This document shows, piece by piece, positions 51,031-60,595 of a DNA stretch of 64,000 bases (the first letter of the stretch is position 1; each line of letters starts with the position of its first letter). A program made the position numbers and the translations under genes. The notes beneath the pieces are model-generated. The model worked only from the letters and a program-made list of their open reading frames with translations, was not told the DNA's origin and made no database searches. Location: contig NZ_SNXZ01000002.1 of the NCBI RefSeq assembly GCF_004362825.1, positions 1,049,365 through 1,113,364 on the forward strand. The letters are read 5' to 3'. Source of the stretch: Labedaea rhizosphaerae (GTDB taxonomy: Bacteria > Actinomycetota > Actinomycetes > Mycobacteriales > Pseudonocardiaceae).

Positions 51031-52629
51031 TCACATCCGGAAGACGCCGAAGCCCTCGGCGCCCTGGACTGGTCCACTGTGGATCGCCGACAGGCTCATC
51101 CCGGCCACCGTGCGGGTGTCGCGCGGGTCGATGATCCCGTCGTCGTAGAGCATCCCGGACAGGAACATCGGCACGGACTGCGCCTCGATCTGGCCCTCGA
51201 CCATGGCCCGCATGTTCTTGTCGAACTCCTCGTCGTAGGGCCGGCCCTTGCTCGCCGCCGACTGCCGGGCGACGATCGACAGCACGCCCGCGAGCTGCTG
51301 CGGGCCCATCACCGCGGACTTCGCCGAGGGCCACGCGAACAGGAAGCGCGGGTCGTACGCCCGCCCGCACATGCCGTAGTGCCCGGCGCCGTAGGACGCG
51401 CCCATCAGGATCGAGATGTGCGGGACCTTCGAGTTGGACACCGCGTTCACCATCATCGCGCCGTGCTTGATGATCCCGCCCTGCTCGTAGTCCTTGCCGA
51501 CCATGTAGCCGGTGGTGTTGTGCAGGAACAGCAGCGGCGTGTCGATCTGGTTGGCCAGCTGGATGAACTGCGCCGCCTTCTGCGACTCCTCGCTGAACAG
51601 CACGCCTTGCGCGTTGGCGAGGATGCCGACCGGGTAGCCGTGCACCCGCGCCCAGCCGGTGACCAGGCTCGAGCCGTAGAGCGGCTTGAACTCGTCGAAA
51701 TCGGAGCCGTCGACCACGCGGGCGATCACCTCGTGGGGGTCGAACGGGATCTTCAGGTCGGATGGCACGATGCCGAGCAGGTCCTCGGGGTCGTGCACCG
51801 GTTCGGCGTAGTCCGGCTCGGGGGCCGGGCCGTGCTTGCGCCAGTTGAGCCGCTTCACGATGGACCGGCCGATGCGGATCGCGTCCTGCTCGTCCAGCGC
51901 CAGGAAGTCGGCTAGGCCGGACGTGCGGGCGTGCATCTCGGCGCCGCCCAGCGACTCGTCGTCGGACTCCTCACCCGTCGCCATCTTCACCAGCGGCGGC
52001 CCGCCCAGGAACACCTTGGCGCGTTCCTTGACCATCACGACGTAGTCGGACATGCCCGGCAGGTACGCGCCACCGGCGGTGGAGTTGCCGAAGACCAGCG
52101 CGACCGTCGGCACCTTGGCCGCCGAGGCGCGGGTGATGTCGCGGAACGTGCGGCCACCGGGGATGAAGATGTCCTTCTGCGTCGGCAGGTCGGCCCCGCC
52201 CGACTCGACCAGGTTGACCGTGGGCAGGCGGTTCTCCGCGGCGATCTGCGCGGCACGGAAACCCTTGCGCAGCCCGTACGGGTTGACCGCACCGCCCTTG
52301 ACCGTCGGGTCGCTGGCGATCACCAGGCACTCGGTGCCCTCGATGACGCCGATGCCGGTCACCATGCTGCCGCCGACGGCGAAGTCGGTGCCCCAGGCGG
52401 CCAGTGTGGACAGTTCGAGAAACGGCGAGTCGCGGTCCAGCAACAGCTCCACGCGTTCACGGGCCAGGAGCTTGCCCCGCTTGTGGTGGCGAGCCGTGTA
52501 CTTCTCGCCGCCGCCGGCGATCGCCTTGGCGTGCTCGGCGTCCAGCTCGGCGAGCTTGGCGAGCATCGACTCGCGGTTGCCCGCGAAGTCGTCGGTCCGC
52601 GCGTCCACCCCGGTGCCGAGCACGGTCAT
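51031..52629 (-). CDS. Acyl-CoA carboxylase carboxyltransferase subunit
   Basis: 532 residues, crotonase-fold carboxyltransferase of the methylcrotonyl/geranyl-CoA type (about 530), with KYTARHHKRGKLLARERVELLLD, LVESGGADLPTQKDIFIPGGRTFRDI, NSTAGGAYLPGMSDYVVMV, GASYGAGHYGMCGRAYDPRFLFAWP and a C-terminal GIIDPRDTRTV. Presence of AtuA next door favours geranyl-CoA-type over leucine methylcrotonyl-CoA, but this is not certain. ATG 52629 overlaps the upstream dehydrogenase stop. Confidence 0.92.
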   Translation of the reverse strand: MTVLGTGVDARTDDFAGNRESMLAKLAELDAEHAKAIAGGGEKYTARHHKRGKLLARERVELLLDRDSPFLELSTLAAWGTDFAVGGSMVTGIGVIEGTECLVIASDPTVKGGAVNPYGLRKGFRAAQIAAENRLPTVNLVESGGADLPTQKDIFIPGGRTFRDITRASAAKVPTVALVFGNSTAGGAYLPGMSDYVVMVKERAKVFLGGPPLVKMATGEESDDESLGGAEMHARTSGLADFLALDEQDAIRIGRSIVKRLNWRKHGPAPEPDYAEPVHDPEDLLGIVPSDLKIPFDPHEVIARVVDGSDFDEFKPLYGSSLVTGWARVHGYPVGILANAQGVLFSEESQKAAQFIQLANQIDTPLLFLHNTTGYMVGKDYEQGGIIKHGAMMVNAVSNSKVPHISILMGASYGAGHYGMCGRAYDPRFLFAWPSAKSAVMGPQQLAGVLSIVARQSAASKGRPYDEEFDKNMRAMVEGQIEAQSVPMFLSGMLYDDGIIDPRDTRTVAGMSLSAIHSGPVQGAEGFGVFRM

Positions 52630-53780
52630 GTGTGGTACCCCAATCGCTTGGCGACGACTTCCGCCATGATCTCGTCGGCACCGCCGCCGATGCCGAGGAT
52701 CCGCGAGTCCCGGTAGTGGCGCTCCACTTCGGACTCGCGCAGGTAGCCCATCCCGCCGTGCAGCTGGACGGCCTGGTCCACGGCATACTTGCACGCCTCG
52801 ACCGCGGCGTTCTTGGCCATCGACACCTGCGCGACGACCTCCTGCCCGGCCGCGATGCGCACCGCGACGTCGCGGGCGTAGGTGCGCGCGAGGTCGATGC
52901 GCTGGGTCATCTCGACCAGGCGGTGCTGGATCAGCTGGCGCGAGATCAGCGGGCGGCCGAACGTGCTGCGGTTGCGCACCCAGTCAAGGGTGAGGTCCAG
53001 ACAGCGCTGCGCGGTGGCGTAGGCCTGCACGGCCAGCGTGATCCGCTCCACCTGGAACTGCTGCATGATCTGCACGAAGCCGGAGTTCTCGGGGCCGACC
53101 AGGTTGGCCACCGGCACCCGGGCGTCCACGAAGGACAGTTCGGCGGTGTCGGAGCAGAGCCAGCCCATCTTGTCGAGCTTGCGCGCCACGGTGAAGCCAG
53201 GCGTGTCCCGCTCGACGACCAGCATGCTGATGCCGCCGTAGCCGTCCGCGCCGGTGCGGACCGCGGTGGTCACGAAGTCGGCGCGGGCGGCCGAGGTGAT
53301 GAACGTCTTGGCCCCGTTGACGACGTAGTGGTCGCCGTCGCGGACCGCGCGCGTGCGCAGGGCGGCCACGTCCGAGCCGCCGTCGGGCTCGGTGACGGCG
53401 AGCGAGCCGATCTTCTCCCCCGCCAGCGTCGGCTTGACGAACCGCTCGATCTGCCGGGCGTCGTTCGCGCCGACGATGTGCGGCAGGGCGATGCCGTGCG
53501 TGAACAGCCCCGCGAGGACCCCGGACGAGCCGCCGGCCTGCAGGATCTCCTCGGTCAGCACGACGACGTCGAGCAGGTCGCCGCCGGAGCCGCCGTGCTG
53601 CTCGGCGAACCCGATCCCGAGCAGGCCGAGCGCCGCCGCCTTCTTGTGCAGCTCACGCGGCAGTTCGCCGTCGGCCTCCCACCGCGCCAGGTTGGGCACG
53701 ATCTCGGCCTGGGTGAACTTGCGGACCGTTTCCCGCAGCTGACGGCGTTCCGGGGTCGCGAAGACGTCGTGGATGCTCAC
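52626..53780 (-). CDS. Acyl-CoA dehydrogenase (citronellyl/isovaleryl-type candidate)
   Basis: 384 residues from GTG 53780. FAD-binding motif SLAVTEPDGGSDVAALRTRAV, VVNGAKTFITSAARADF, STFGRPLISRQLIQHRL, and the C-terminal QAVQLHGGMGYLRESEVERHYRDSRILGIGGGADEIM that carries the catalytic region. It would make the alpha,beta-unsaturated substrate of the carboxylase, the AtuD/LiuA role. Overlaps both neighbours as GTGA and ATGA. Confidence 0.9.
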   Translation of the reverse strand: MSIHDVFATPERRQLRETVRKFTQAEIVPNLARWEADGELPRELHKKAAALGLLGIGFAEQHGGSGGDLLDVVVLTEEILQAGGSSGVLAGLFTHGIALPHIVGANDARQIERFVKPTLAGEKIGSLAVTEPDGGSDVAALRTRAVRDGDHYVVNGAKTFITSAARADFVTTAVRTGADGYGGISMLVVERDTPGFTVARKLDKMGWLCSDTAELSFVDARVPVANLVGPENSGFVQIMQQFQVERITLAVQAYATAQRCLDLTLDWVRNRSTFGRPLISRQLIQHRLVEMTQRIDLARTYARDVAVRIAAGQEVVAQVSMAKNAAVEACKYAVDQAVQLHGGMGYLRESEVERHYRDSRILGIGGGADEIMAEVVAKRLGYHT

Positions 53781-55450
53781 AGCAACGCCTCCGGAATGTC
53801 GAGCGTGCGCGAGCGCAGCCACTCCCCGACCGCCTTGGCCTGCGGGTCGAACCGGGTGGACGCGGCGACGCCCTCGCCGAGCAGGCCGTGGATCACGAAG
53901 TTGACGGCATTCAGGTTGGGCAGCGGGTACCGGTCGATGTCCAGCTCCGCGGCCTCGGGCAGCAGTTCCCGCAGCTTGGCCACGGTCAGCTCTTGCGCGA
54001 GCCAGGGGTAGGCGTCGGCTTTGCGCACCCAGACGCCGACGTTGGCGTCGCCGCCCTTGTCGCCGGAGCGAGCGCCGGCGACCACGCCGAGCGGCAACCG
54101 TTTGGTGGGACCGAAGTCCACGTCGAACAGTTCTGTTTGCGCCGCAGGCGGTTCGGTGTGACCGGTGACGGGCGGGTCGATGACCTTCTCGGTGCCGTCG
54201 GGCAGCACCGCGACGTGCTCGACGGCGTCCAGCGGCACGTACTCGGGCCGGTAGACGCCGACCGGCGTGCCGTCCCCGGGCGGCGACGTCAGCGTGAAGC
54301 CCGGGTAGGACGCGAGCGCCAGCTCGACACTCGCCCGCGAGAACGCCTTGGCACGCTTGGGGTCCGGGGTCTTGATGGTGACGTGCAGGAGAGCGCTCGC
54401 GGCCTCTTCGGTGTCGGCGTCGGCGTGGTCGGTGCGTGCGAGCGTCCACGTGAGACCGTCGGCACCCACGGCGTCGAGGAGCTGGCAGCGGACCAGCTCG
54501 GCCTTCGCGTCGATGTCCAGTCCACACAGGACGAACGTCATGCTGTTGCGGAACCCGGCGAGGGTGTTCACGCAGACCTTGAGCGTCTCGGGCGGCGGCG
54601 TGCCGGTCGCGCCGGAGATCCGCACCCGGTCCGGGCCGTCCTGGGTCAGCTGGAGCGTGTCGAACGCCGTGACCACGTCGGGCCCGGCATACGCGGGGCT
54701 CGCGATCTCATAGAGCAGCTGCGCGGTCACGGTTTCCACGGTCACCGCGCCGCCGGTGCCCTCGTGCTTGGTGATCACGCACGAGCCGTCGGCCTCGATC
54801 TCGGCCAGCGGGAAGCCGGCGTGGCCGAGGTCGTGCTCGGTGAAAAACGAGAAGTTGCCGCCGGTGGCCTGCGCGCCGCACTCCAGGACGTGCCCGGCGG
54901 CGGTCGCGCCGGCGAGCGCGTCGTAGTCGTCGCGGGCCCAGCCGAAGTGCGCGGCGGCCGGGCCGACCACCAGCGACGCGTCGGTGACCCGGCCGGTGAC
55001 CACGATGTCGGCCCCGGCGCCGAGGCACTCGGCGATGCCGAACGCGCCGAGGTAGGCGTTGGCGGTGAGCGCGCCGTCGAAGCCGAACTCGGCCGCGCGC
55101 GGCAGCAGGTCGTCGCCACGCACGTAGGCGATCTTGACGTCGAGGTTGAGCGTCGCCGCCAGCTCGCGCAGTGCCTCGGCCAGCCCGGCCGGGTTGAGCC
55201 CGCCCGCGTTGGCCACGATCTTGACGCCGCGATCCACGGCGACCGACAGGTTCTCCTCGAGCTGGCGCAGGAACGTGCGCGCATAGCCGCGAGAGGCGTC
55301 CTTCATCTTGTCGCGGCCGAGGATGAGCATGGTCAGCTCGGCGAGGTAGTCGCCGGTCAGCACGTCCAGCGGGCCACCGGTGAGCATCTCCTTGACCGCG
55401 TCGAACCGGTCGCCGTAGAAGCCGGACGCGTTGCCGATCCGGAACGTCAT
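53777..55450 (-). CDS. atuA: AtuA-family protein (DUF1446, acyclic terpene utilisation)
   Basis: 557 residues from ATG 55450. The conserved opening [41 protein letters not shown] and [23 protein letters not shown] are hallmarks of DUF1446. A C-terminal AtuA-like region ends with [20 protein letters not shown]. AtuA is required for citronellol/geraniol growth in Pseudomonas, yet its reaction is not defined; actinobacterial versions occur with acyl-CoA carboxylase genes. Fully overlapped with its neighbours. Confidence 0.87.
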   Translation of the reverse strand: MTFRIGNASGFYGDRFDAVKEMLTGGPLDVLTGDYLAELTMLILGRDKMKDASRGYARTFLRQLEENLSVAVDRGVKIVANAGGLNPAGLAEALRELAATLNLDVKIAYVRGDDLLPRAAEFGFDGALTANAYLGAFGIAECLGAGADIVVTGRVTDASLVVGPAAAHFGWARDDYDALAGATAAGHVLECGAQATGGNFSFFTEHDLGHAGFPLAEIEADGSCVITKHEGTGGAVTVETVTAQLLYEIASPAYAGPDVVTAFDTLQLTQDGPDRVRISGATGTPPPETLKVCVNTLAGFRNSMTFVLCGLDIDAKAELVRCQLLDAVGADGLTWTLARTDHADADTEEAASALLHVTIKTPDPKRAKAFSRASVELALASYPGFTLTSPPGDGTPVGVYRPEYVPLDAVEHVAVLPDGTEKVIDPPVTGHTEPPAAQTELFDVDFGPTKRLPLGVVAGARSGDKGGDANVGVWVRKADAYPWLAQELTVAKLRELLPEAAELDIDRYPLPNLNAVNFVIHGLLGEGVAASTRFDPQAKAVGEWLRSRTLDIPEALL

Positions 55451-56232
55451 CGCGATCCCTTCTCGCGACCGCCGCCGGGCGGCCCGGCGAACGCCTGCGC
55501 GATGTCCAGCCACGCGTCGGCGTCCGGCCCCTCGGCGACCAGCGCGGTGTCCGCGCGGTGGGTGCGCTGGGTGACGAGCAGGCAGAAGTCCAGGGCGGGC
55601 CCGCTGACCCGCTGGGCCGCGTCCTCGGGACCCCAGGTCCACAGTGCACCGTCCGGAGCGGACAGTTCGACCCGGAACTCCTCGGCCGGCGGGGTGCGCC
55701 CGTTGAGGACGTGGGCGAAGTCGCGGGTGCGCACCCCGATGTGCGCGACGTGCCGGAGCCGGGCGGTCGGGGTCCGCGTGATGCCGAGCGCGTCGGCGAC
55801 GTCCTGGCCGTGCGCCCAGGTCTCCATGATCCGTGCGGTGGCCATCGAGGCGGCGCTCATCGGCGGGCCGAACCAGGGCAGCTTCGTGCCCTTCGGCACG
55901 GTCGCGAGCGCGGCCGCCAGCTCCTTGCGACCGGCCCGCCACTTCTCCAGCAGCTCGGCCCGCGGCAGGGCGGCACCCTCGTCCGCGCTGCGGTCGACGA
56001 AACCCAGCGGGTCGTCGCCGGCCTCCGCGAGACCGCGCTGGAACGCGTCGACGTCGGTGGCCGCGTGCAGGGCGGCGGTGTCGGTCCACGCGAGGTGGGC
56101 GATCTGGTGCGCGACGGTCCAGCCGGCGGCGGGCGTCGGCGTGGCCCACCGGTCGTCGGGCAAGGTCGCGACCATGGCATCGACCTCATCACCCTCGGCG
56201 GTGAGGTCGGCAAGCAAGGCGCTCAGCTCCAC
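55447..56232 (-). CDS. DinB-fold metal-binding protein (TIGR03084-type, mycothiol-linked superfamily)
   Basis: 261 residues from GTG 56232. The metal-binding pattern is [14 protein letters not shown] near 40 and [16 protein letters not shown] near 140, as in maleylpyruvate isomerase-like DinB proteins that use mycothiol. A longer reading begins at ATG 56271 but that codon lies inside the operator-like palindrome, so I prefer GTG 56232. It is the first gene of the carboxylase operon. Its reaction is not known. Confidence 0.78.
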   Translation of the reverse strand: MELSALLADLTAEGDEVDAMVATLPDDRWATPTPAAGWTVAHQIAHLAWTDTAALHAATDVDAFQRGLAEAGDDPLGFVDRSADEGAALPRAELLEKWRAGRKELAAALATVPKGTKLPWFGPPMSAASMATARIMETWAHGQDVADALGITRTPTARLRHVAHIGVRTRDFAHVLNGRTPPAEEFRVELSAPDGALWTWGPEDAAQRVSGPALDFCLLVTQRTHRADTALVAEGPDADAWLDIAQAFAGPPGGGREKGSR

Positions 56233-56261
56233 GCGTTCACCGTGGCACGCCGGTTCTGCCG

Positions 56262-56283
56262 AATCAAGCATGCGTGCTTGATT
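56262..56283. promoter_or_regulatory. Operator-like palindrome at the head of the carboxylase operon
   Basis: AATCAAGCA (56262-56270) and TGCTTGATT (56275-56283) are perfect inverted copies around TGCG. It is positioned 30 bases before the first gene's GTG on the minus strand. The symmetry and length fit a TetR operator; the TetR gene at the operon's end is the obvious candidate. Confidence 0.7.
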
Positions 56284-56351
56284 TTTTCGGTAACGCCCCC
56301 GGCGATTCCTCGATAGGCGATTCAGGTCCAGTCCGAAATCGGGGGGTTGTC

Positions 56352-56909
56352 GTGGTTCAGCCCAGCAGCGAGGTGCCGATCCGGTGGTCGGCGCAGACGC
56401 GACGCCGTTACGTGCGGTTCCTGTGGACGGAACTCCTCTCGCTGGTCGGCGGCGCCGCCGTCTTCATCGCCCTTCACCACGACCGGAACTCGGTGTACGG
56501 CATCGTCTTCGCGGTCGTCGTCGTGGGGGTGCTGGGCGTGGGACTGCTCTGGTTCGACCGCCGCTGTTCGACCTACGTCCTGTCCGGCACGGTCTTGTGG
56601 TCGCGCGGGCTGCCGAAGCGCCGGCGGGTCGACCTCGCCCAGGTGGTGACCGGCGCCATCGCGACCCGCGAGCAGAAGTGGCTCGGCACCAACGGCAAGT
56701 GGTCGACGCTGACGCTCGCCGACGCGGCCGGCGGGCGGCTGCGCACCATGGTCACCAGCCAGCGCATCACTCACCTCTTCGAGCCCGAGGACCTCCGGAT
56801 GATCGCCGATGTGCTGACCCGCTCCGCGGCGCCGAAGGCGCACGACGTCGCCCGGCAGCTGCGCTCGATCGCGGATCAAGGCCAATCGGACATTGACCTG
56901 AAGCTGTGA
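56352..56909 (+). CDS. Membrane protein with two helices and a PH-like cytosolic domain
   Basis: 185 residues from GTG 56352; an earlier in-frame ATG at 56274 lies in the palindrome. Two membrane helices (about 20-41 and 47-67) are followed by a soluble beta-rich region ([46 protein letters not shown]) similar in pattern to bacterial PH domains. No family is assigned. It lies 19 bases before the acyl-CoA ligase but may be independent. Confidence 0.6.
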   Translation: MVQPSSEVPIRWSAQTRRRYVRFLWTELLSLVGGAAVFIALHHDRNSVYGIVFAVVVVGVLGVGLLWFDRRCSTYVLSGTVLWSRGLPKRRRVDLAQVVTGAIATREQKWLGTNGKWSTLTLADAAGGRLRTMVTSQRITHLFEPEDLRMIADVLTRSAAPKAHDVARQLRSIADQGQSDIDLKL

Positions 56910-56928
56910 GCCGGGTCACGCTCAGGGC

Positions 56929-58713
56929 ATGACCTCTGATGTCCGCGTCGACGCCGCTCCGGACCCGACGGACCCCGCCGCGCCCGCGCCCGCCACGCTC
57001 TGCGCCGCGTTCCAGGCCACCGCGGCCCGCTACGCCCACCAGACCGCGGTGCGCACCCCGGACGACTCGCTGAGCCTGACGTGGGGCGAGTACGCCGACC
57101 GGGTCCGCCACATCGCGGGCGGGCTCGCCGGGCTCGGCGTCGGTCCGGGCGACACCGTGGCGCTGATGATGGTCAACCGCCCCGAGTTCCACCTCGCCGA
57201 CACCGCGACCCTGCACCTGGGCGCGACACCGTTCTCGGTCTACAACACCTCCGCACCCGAGCAGATCAAGTACCTGTTCGGCAACGCGGGCAACCGGGTG
57301 GTGATCACCGAGAAGCAGTTCCTGCCGAAGTTGCGGGGCCTCGACCTCGACCACGTCCTGTGCGTGGACGACGGTCCTGGCCTCGGCGGGCTGGCCGAGC
57401 CCGCCGACTTCGACTTCGAGGCGAGCTGGCGCGCGGTCGAAGCCGACGACGTCGCCACGATCATCTACACCTCGGGCACCACCGGCCCGCCCAAGGGCGT
57501 GGAGCTGACCCACGCGAACCTGGTCGCCCAGTGCACCGCGACAGCGAAGATCTTCCCGCCGTCCGGTTCGGACAGCGGCATCTCCTACCTGCCCTCCGCG
57601 CACATCGCCGACCGCTGGGCGTCGCACTACTCCCCCATGCTCTACGGCGGCGAGATCACGTGCGTGGACGACCACCGCAAGGTGCTCGGCGTGCTGACGA
57701 GCGTGCACCCGACGATGTTCGGTGGGGTGCCGCAGATGTGGTACAAGCTCAAGGCCGGCATCGAGGCGATGATCGCCCACGAGCAGGATCCCGCGAAGCA
57801 GCAAGCGATGCAGTGGGCCATCGACACCGGCCGCAAGTACGTGCGCGCGGGCCAGGAAGGGACCGTCCCCGACGAACTGGCGGCCGAGTACGCCAAGGCC
57901 GACGAGCTGGTCCTGTCCAAGATCCGCGCGAAACTCGGCCTGGACCGGGTCCGCAACTCATGTTCCGGCGCCGCGCCCATCGCCCCGGAAGTGCTGGAGT
58001 TCGTGTGCGGCTTGGGTTTGCCGGTCCTCGAGCTGTGGGGCATGTCGGAGTTGTCGTGCTGCGCGACGATCAACCCGCCCGGCGGCATCAAGATCGGCAC
58101 CGTGGGCACGCCGATCACCGGCGTGGAAGTGCGCTTGGCCGACGACGGCGAACTCCTGGTCCGCGGCCCGACGGTGATGAAGGGCTACCGCAACGACCCG
58201 GAGCGGACCAAGGAGACCATCGACGCCGACGGCTGGCTGCGCACCGGCGACGTGGCCACGATCGACGAGGACGGCTACGTCACGATCATCGACCGCAAGA
58301 AAGAACTGATCATCAACAGCTTCGGCAAGAACATGTCGCCGGCCGCCATCGAGAACGCGATCCGCGCCGCCTCACCGTTGATCGGCCAGGCGGTGGTGAT
58401 CGGCGACGACCGCCCGTACAACGTGGCGCTGCTGGTGCTGGACCCGGACATGGCCGCGAACTTCGCCCGTCAGTACGGCCTGCCCGATCCGTCGGTGGAA
58501 GCGGTGTCCGTCCACCCCGGACTGATCGGCGCGATCGAAGCGGCGATCGACGAAGCGAACTCGCATCTGTCCAGAGTGGAGCAGATCAAACGCTTCACGG
58601 TCCTGCCGACGGTCTGGGAACCCGGCGGCGCGGAACTGACGCCGACGGTCAAGCTCCGTCGTCGTCCCATCGCCGACAAGTACAAGGAGCAGATCGAACA
58701 GCTCTACGCGTGA
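56929..58713 (+). CDS. AMP-dependent long-chain fatty-acid-CoA ligase
   Basis: 594 residues from ATG 56929, FadD15-like length. P-loop IIYTSGTTGPPKGVELTHANL near 180, YLPSAHIADRW, GAAPIAPEVLEF, LWGMSELS and DGWLRTGDVATIDEDGYVTIIDRKKELIINSFGKNMSP near 425, with the C-terminal Lys region TPTVKLRRRPI. It activates fatty or lipid acids with ATP and CoA. No partner gene immediately adjoins it; the beta-oxidation genes are 17 kb away. Confidence 0.92.
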   Translation: MTSDVRVDAAPDPTDPAAPAPATLCAAFQATAARYAHQTAVRTPDDSLSLTWGEYADRVRHIAGGLAGLGVGPGDTVALMMVNRPEFHLADTATLHLGATPFSVYNTSAPEQIKYLFGNAGNRVVITEKQFLPKLRGLDLDHVLCVDDGPGLGGLAEPADFDFEASWRAVEADDVATIIYTSGTTGPPKGVELTHANLVAQCTATAKIFPPSGSDSGISYLPSAHIADRWASHYSPMLYGGEITCVDDHRKVLGVLTSVHPTMFGGVPQMWYKLKAGIEAMIAHEQDPAKQQAMQWAIDTGRKYVRAGQEGTVPDELAAEYAKADELVLSKIRAKLGLDRVRNSCSGAAPIAPEVLEFVCGLGLPVLELWGMSELSCCATINPPGGIKIGTVGTPITGVEVRLADDGELLVRGPTVMKGYRNDPERTKETIDADGWLRTGDVATIDEDGYVTIIDRKKELIINSFGKNMSPAAIENAIRAASPLIGQAVVIGDDRPYNVALLVLDPDMAANFARQYGLPDPSVEAVSVHPGLIGAIEAAIDEANSHLSRVEQIKRFTVLPTVWEPGGAELTPTVKLRRRPIADKYKEQIEQLYA

Positions 58714-58752
58714 CCGCGGGAACAAATCGGCCCGCCGTGCGTTTGGGCGGGC

Positions 58753-59337
58753 ATGACAACAGCAGTGATCGGCACCGGGTTCATCGGCGGCACGCTGGGT
58801 CGTGCCTTCGCGAAGGCGGGCCTGCCCACCGTCTTCGGCTCCCGCCACCCGGAGGACACCTCGGTCGCCGAGGACTCGGGCGCCACCGTCGCGACGATCG
58901 AGGACGCCGTCGCCCAGGCAGACACGATCGTGCTCGCCCAGCCGTCGGCCGCGGTCGAAGAGTTCCTCAAGGCCAATGACCTCGCGGGAAAGCTCGTCAT
59001 CGACGCCACCAACAACGTCGGCGCGCCCGTCGCCAACCACGCAGCGGCCGTCGCCGAGCACGCCCCGCGGGCCCGCTACGCCCGCGCGTTCAACACCCTC
59101 GGCGGCGAGAACTTCGCCGATCCCGACTTCGACGGTGTCAAGGCCGACCTGTTCTTCTCGGCCACGGAGGCGGATCGCGCGGTGGTCGAGCAGCTGATCG
59201 AGGCCGTGGGCCTGCGCCCCATGTACCTGGGCGAGAACCAGCAGGACACCGTGGACGGCGTGCTGCGCCTGTGGTTCGCCCTCGCCGTCGGCCAGGGTCG
59301 CGGGCGCCATCTGGCGTTTCGCACCCTGACCCGATAG
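58753..59337 (+). CDS. NADPH-dependent F420-reductase-like protein
   Basis: 194 residues from ATG 58753. Rossmann motif AVIGTGFIGGTLGRAFAKAG, SRHPEDTS for the NADP phosphate, VIDATNNVGAP and a C-terminal LGENQQDTVDGVLRLWFALA. The family reduces F420 with NADPH or acts on related substrates. Its partner may be one of the LLM-family enzymes in the window, which is inference. Confidence 0.8.
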   Translation: MTTAVIGTGFIGGTLGRAFAKAGLPTVFGSRHPEDTSVAEDSGATVATIEDAVAQADTIVLAQPSAAVEEFLKANDLAGKLVIDATNNVGAPVANHAAAVAEHAPRARYARAFNTLGGENFADPDFDGVKADLFFSATEADRAVVEQLIEAVGLRPMYLGENQQDTVDGVLRLWFALAVGQGRGRHLAFRTLTR

Positions 59338-59403
59338 GACCGTTCGGCGGACGCCCGAGCAGCGGATTGCCGCGCGTGCGGGCCGCAGGAACACTTGCGT
59401 GTC

Positions 59404-59640
59404 ATGCGAATGGTGTTGGGCGCCGTGATGGCGGTGGTGACCGGTGTGGTGCTCGCGGGTACCGCGTCCGCAGGCACACAGACGACGACTCAGGAGCTCT
59501 TCGGGCCGTACCCGACGCAGCAAGCCTGCAACGACGACCGGGTGAACTACCACGACACCCAGCCGTGCTTCTACGGCGACCCGACCGGGCCGTTGCGCCC
59601 GCTCGCCTGGTACTTCTGGGCGCCGCTGCAGCCGAGGTAG
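59404..59640 (+). CDS. Small exported protein
   Basis: 78 residues from ATG 59404. A clear signal peptide (about 1-25, Val/Ala-rich with cleavage after TASA) leaves a mature peptide of about 53 residues with two Cys (QQACNDDR, QPCFYGD) and an aromatic C-terminus (LAWYFWAPLQPR). No family is recognised. Ends two bases before the convergent LLM gene's stop. A short TTG-initiated extension is possible. Confidence 0.6.
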   Translation: MRMVLGAVMAVVTGVVLAGTASAGTQTTTQELFGPYPTQQACNDDRVNYHDTQPCFYGDPTGPLRPLAWYFWAPLQPR

Positions 59641-59641
59641 C

Positions 59642-60595
59642 TCAGCCCGGCGGGGTGAGCGACAACGCCAGGGCGGCCGGGTCCTCGCCCGTCGGCAGCA
59701 CGGCGATGACCGGTGTGTCGAGGCCGGCCGCCTGGTATTCGGCGATGCGCTCGCGGCAGGCGTCCACGCTGCCGTGCACGATCAGGTCGTCGACCACGCT
59801 GTCCGGGATGGCGGCGTTGGCGCCCTTGCGGTCCCCGGCCGCCCACGCGTCGTGCATGGGCTTCAGGGCTTCGCCGCGGCCGAGCCACTCGTGGAACGCG
59901 GCGTACACCGGCACGGTCAGGTAGCTGCTGATCATCATGCGGCCCAAGCCACGAGCGGCCTCTGCGTCCGTGGTCGGGCACACGAAGATCCGCGCCACCA
60001 GCTCCGTGTCCGGGCCGACCTCCGCCCGCACGCGCGGCACGTCCGAAGGCGCCAGCCAGTTGGTGATCGCGCCGTCGGCCTCTCGCGCGGCCAGTCGCAA
60101 CATGCCCGGCCGCAACGCCGCGAGCATCACCTGGGGCGGCGGCACCGGCGGCCGCTCGAGCCGGAACTTCGAGACCGAGAACGTGTCGTAGGAGGCGGTG
60201 ACCTTCTCCCCCGCCAGCGCCGCGCGCAGGAACCGCAGCGTGTCCCGCGACCGTTTGAACGGCTCGTCGAACGCCATCGCGTTCCAGCTGTTCACGATCA
60301 CCGGCGACGACGTGCCGATGCCCAGCACGAACCGGCCCGGTGCGAGTTCGGCGATGGTCGCGGCGCTCATCGCGAGCAGGCCCGGACCACGCGTGTACAC
60401 CGGCACGATCGCGGTGCCCAGCCGCAGCGTCGGCGCCCACTGCGAGGCCAGGGCCAGCGGGGTGAACGCGTCCGTGCCTGCGGTCTCGGCCGACCAGATG
60501 TCGGTGAAACCCAAGTCCGGCAACCGTTCCACCAGCGAACGGTGCGCGGTCAGCGGCACGCCGGTCAACGGCAGCGTGATACCCCAGCGACTCAT
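59642..60595 (-). CDS. LLM-class F420-dependent oxidoreductase
   Basis: 317 residues, full-length luciferase-like TIM barrel. WGITLPLTGVPL, LGTAIVPVYTRGPGLLAMSAATIAELAPGRFVLGIGTSSPVIVNSWN, and PQVMLAALRPGMLRLAAREADGAITNW are typical F420-type signatures. ATG 60595 overlaps the stop of the S9 peptidase (ATGA), so it is co-translated with it. Substrate unknown. Confidence 0.87.
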   Translation of the reverse strand: MSRWGITLPLTGVPLTAHRSLVERLPDLGFTDIWSAETAGTDAFTPLALASQWAPTLRLGTAIVPVYTRGPGLLAMSAATIAELAPGRFVLGIGTSSPVIVNSWNAMAFDEPFKRSRDTLRFLRAALAGEKVTASYDTFSVSKFRLERPPVPPPQVMLAALRPGMLRLAAREADGAITNWLAPSDVPRVRAEVGPDTELVARIFVCPTTDAEAARGLGRMMISSYLTVPVYAAFHEWLGRGEALKPMHDAWAAGDRKGANAAIPDSVVDDLIVHGSVDACRERIAEYQAAGLDTPVIAVLPTGEDPAALALSLTPPG

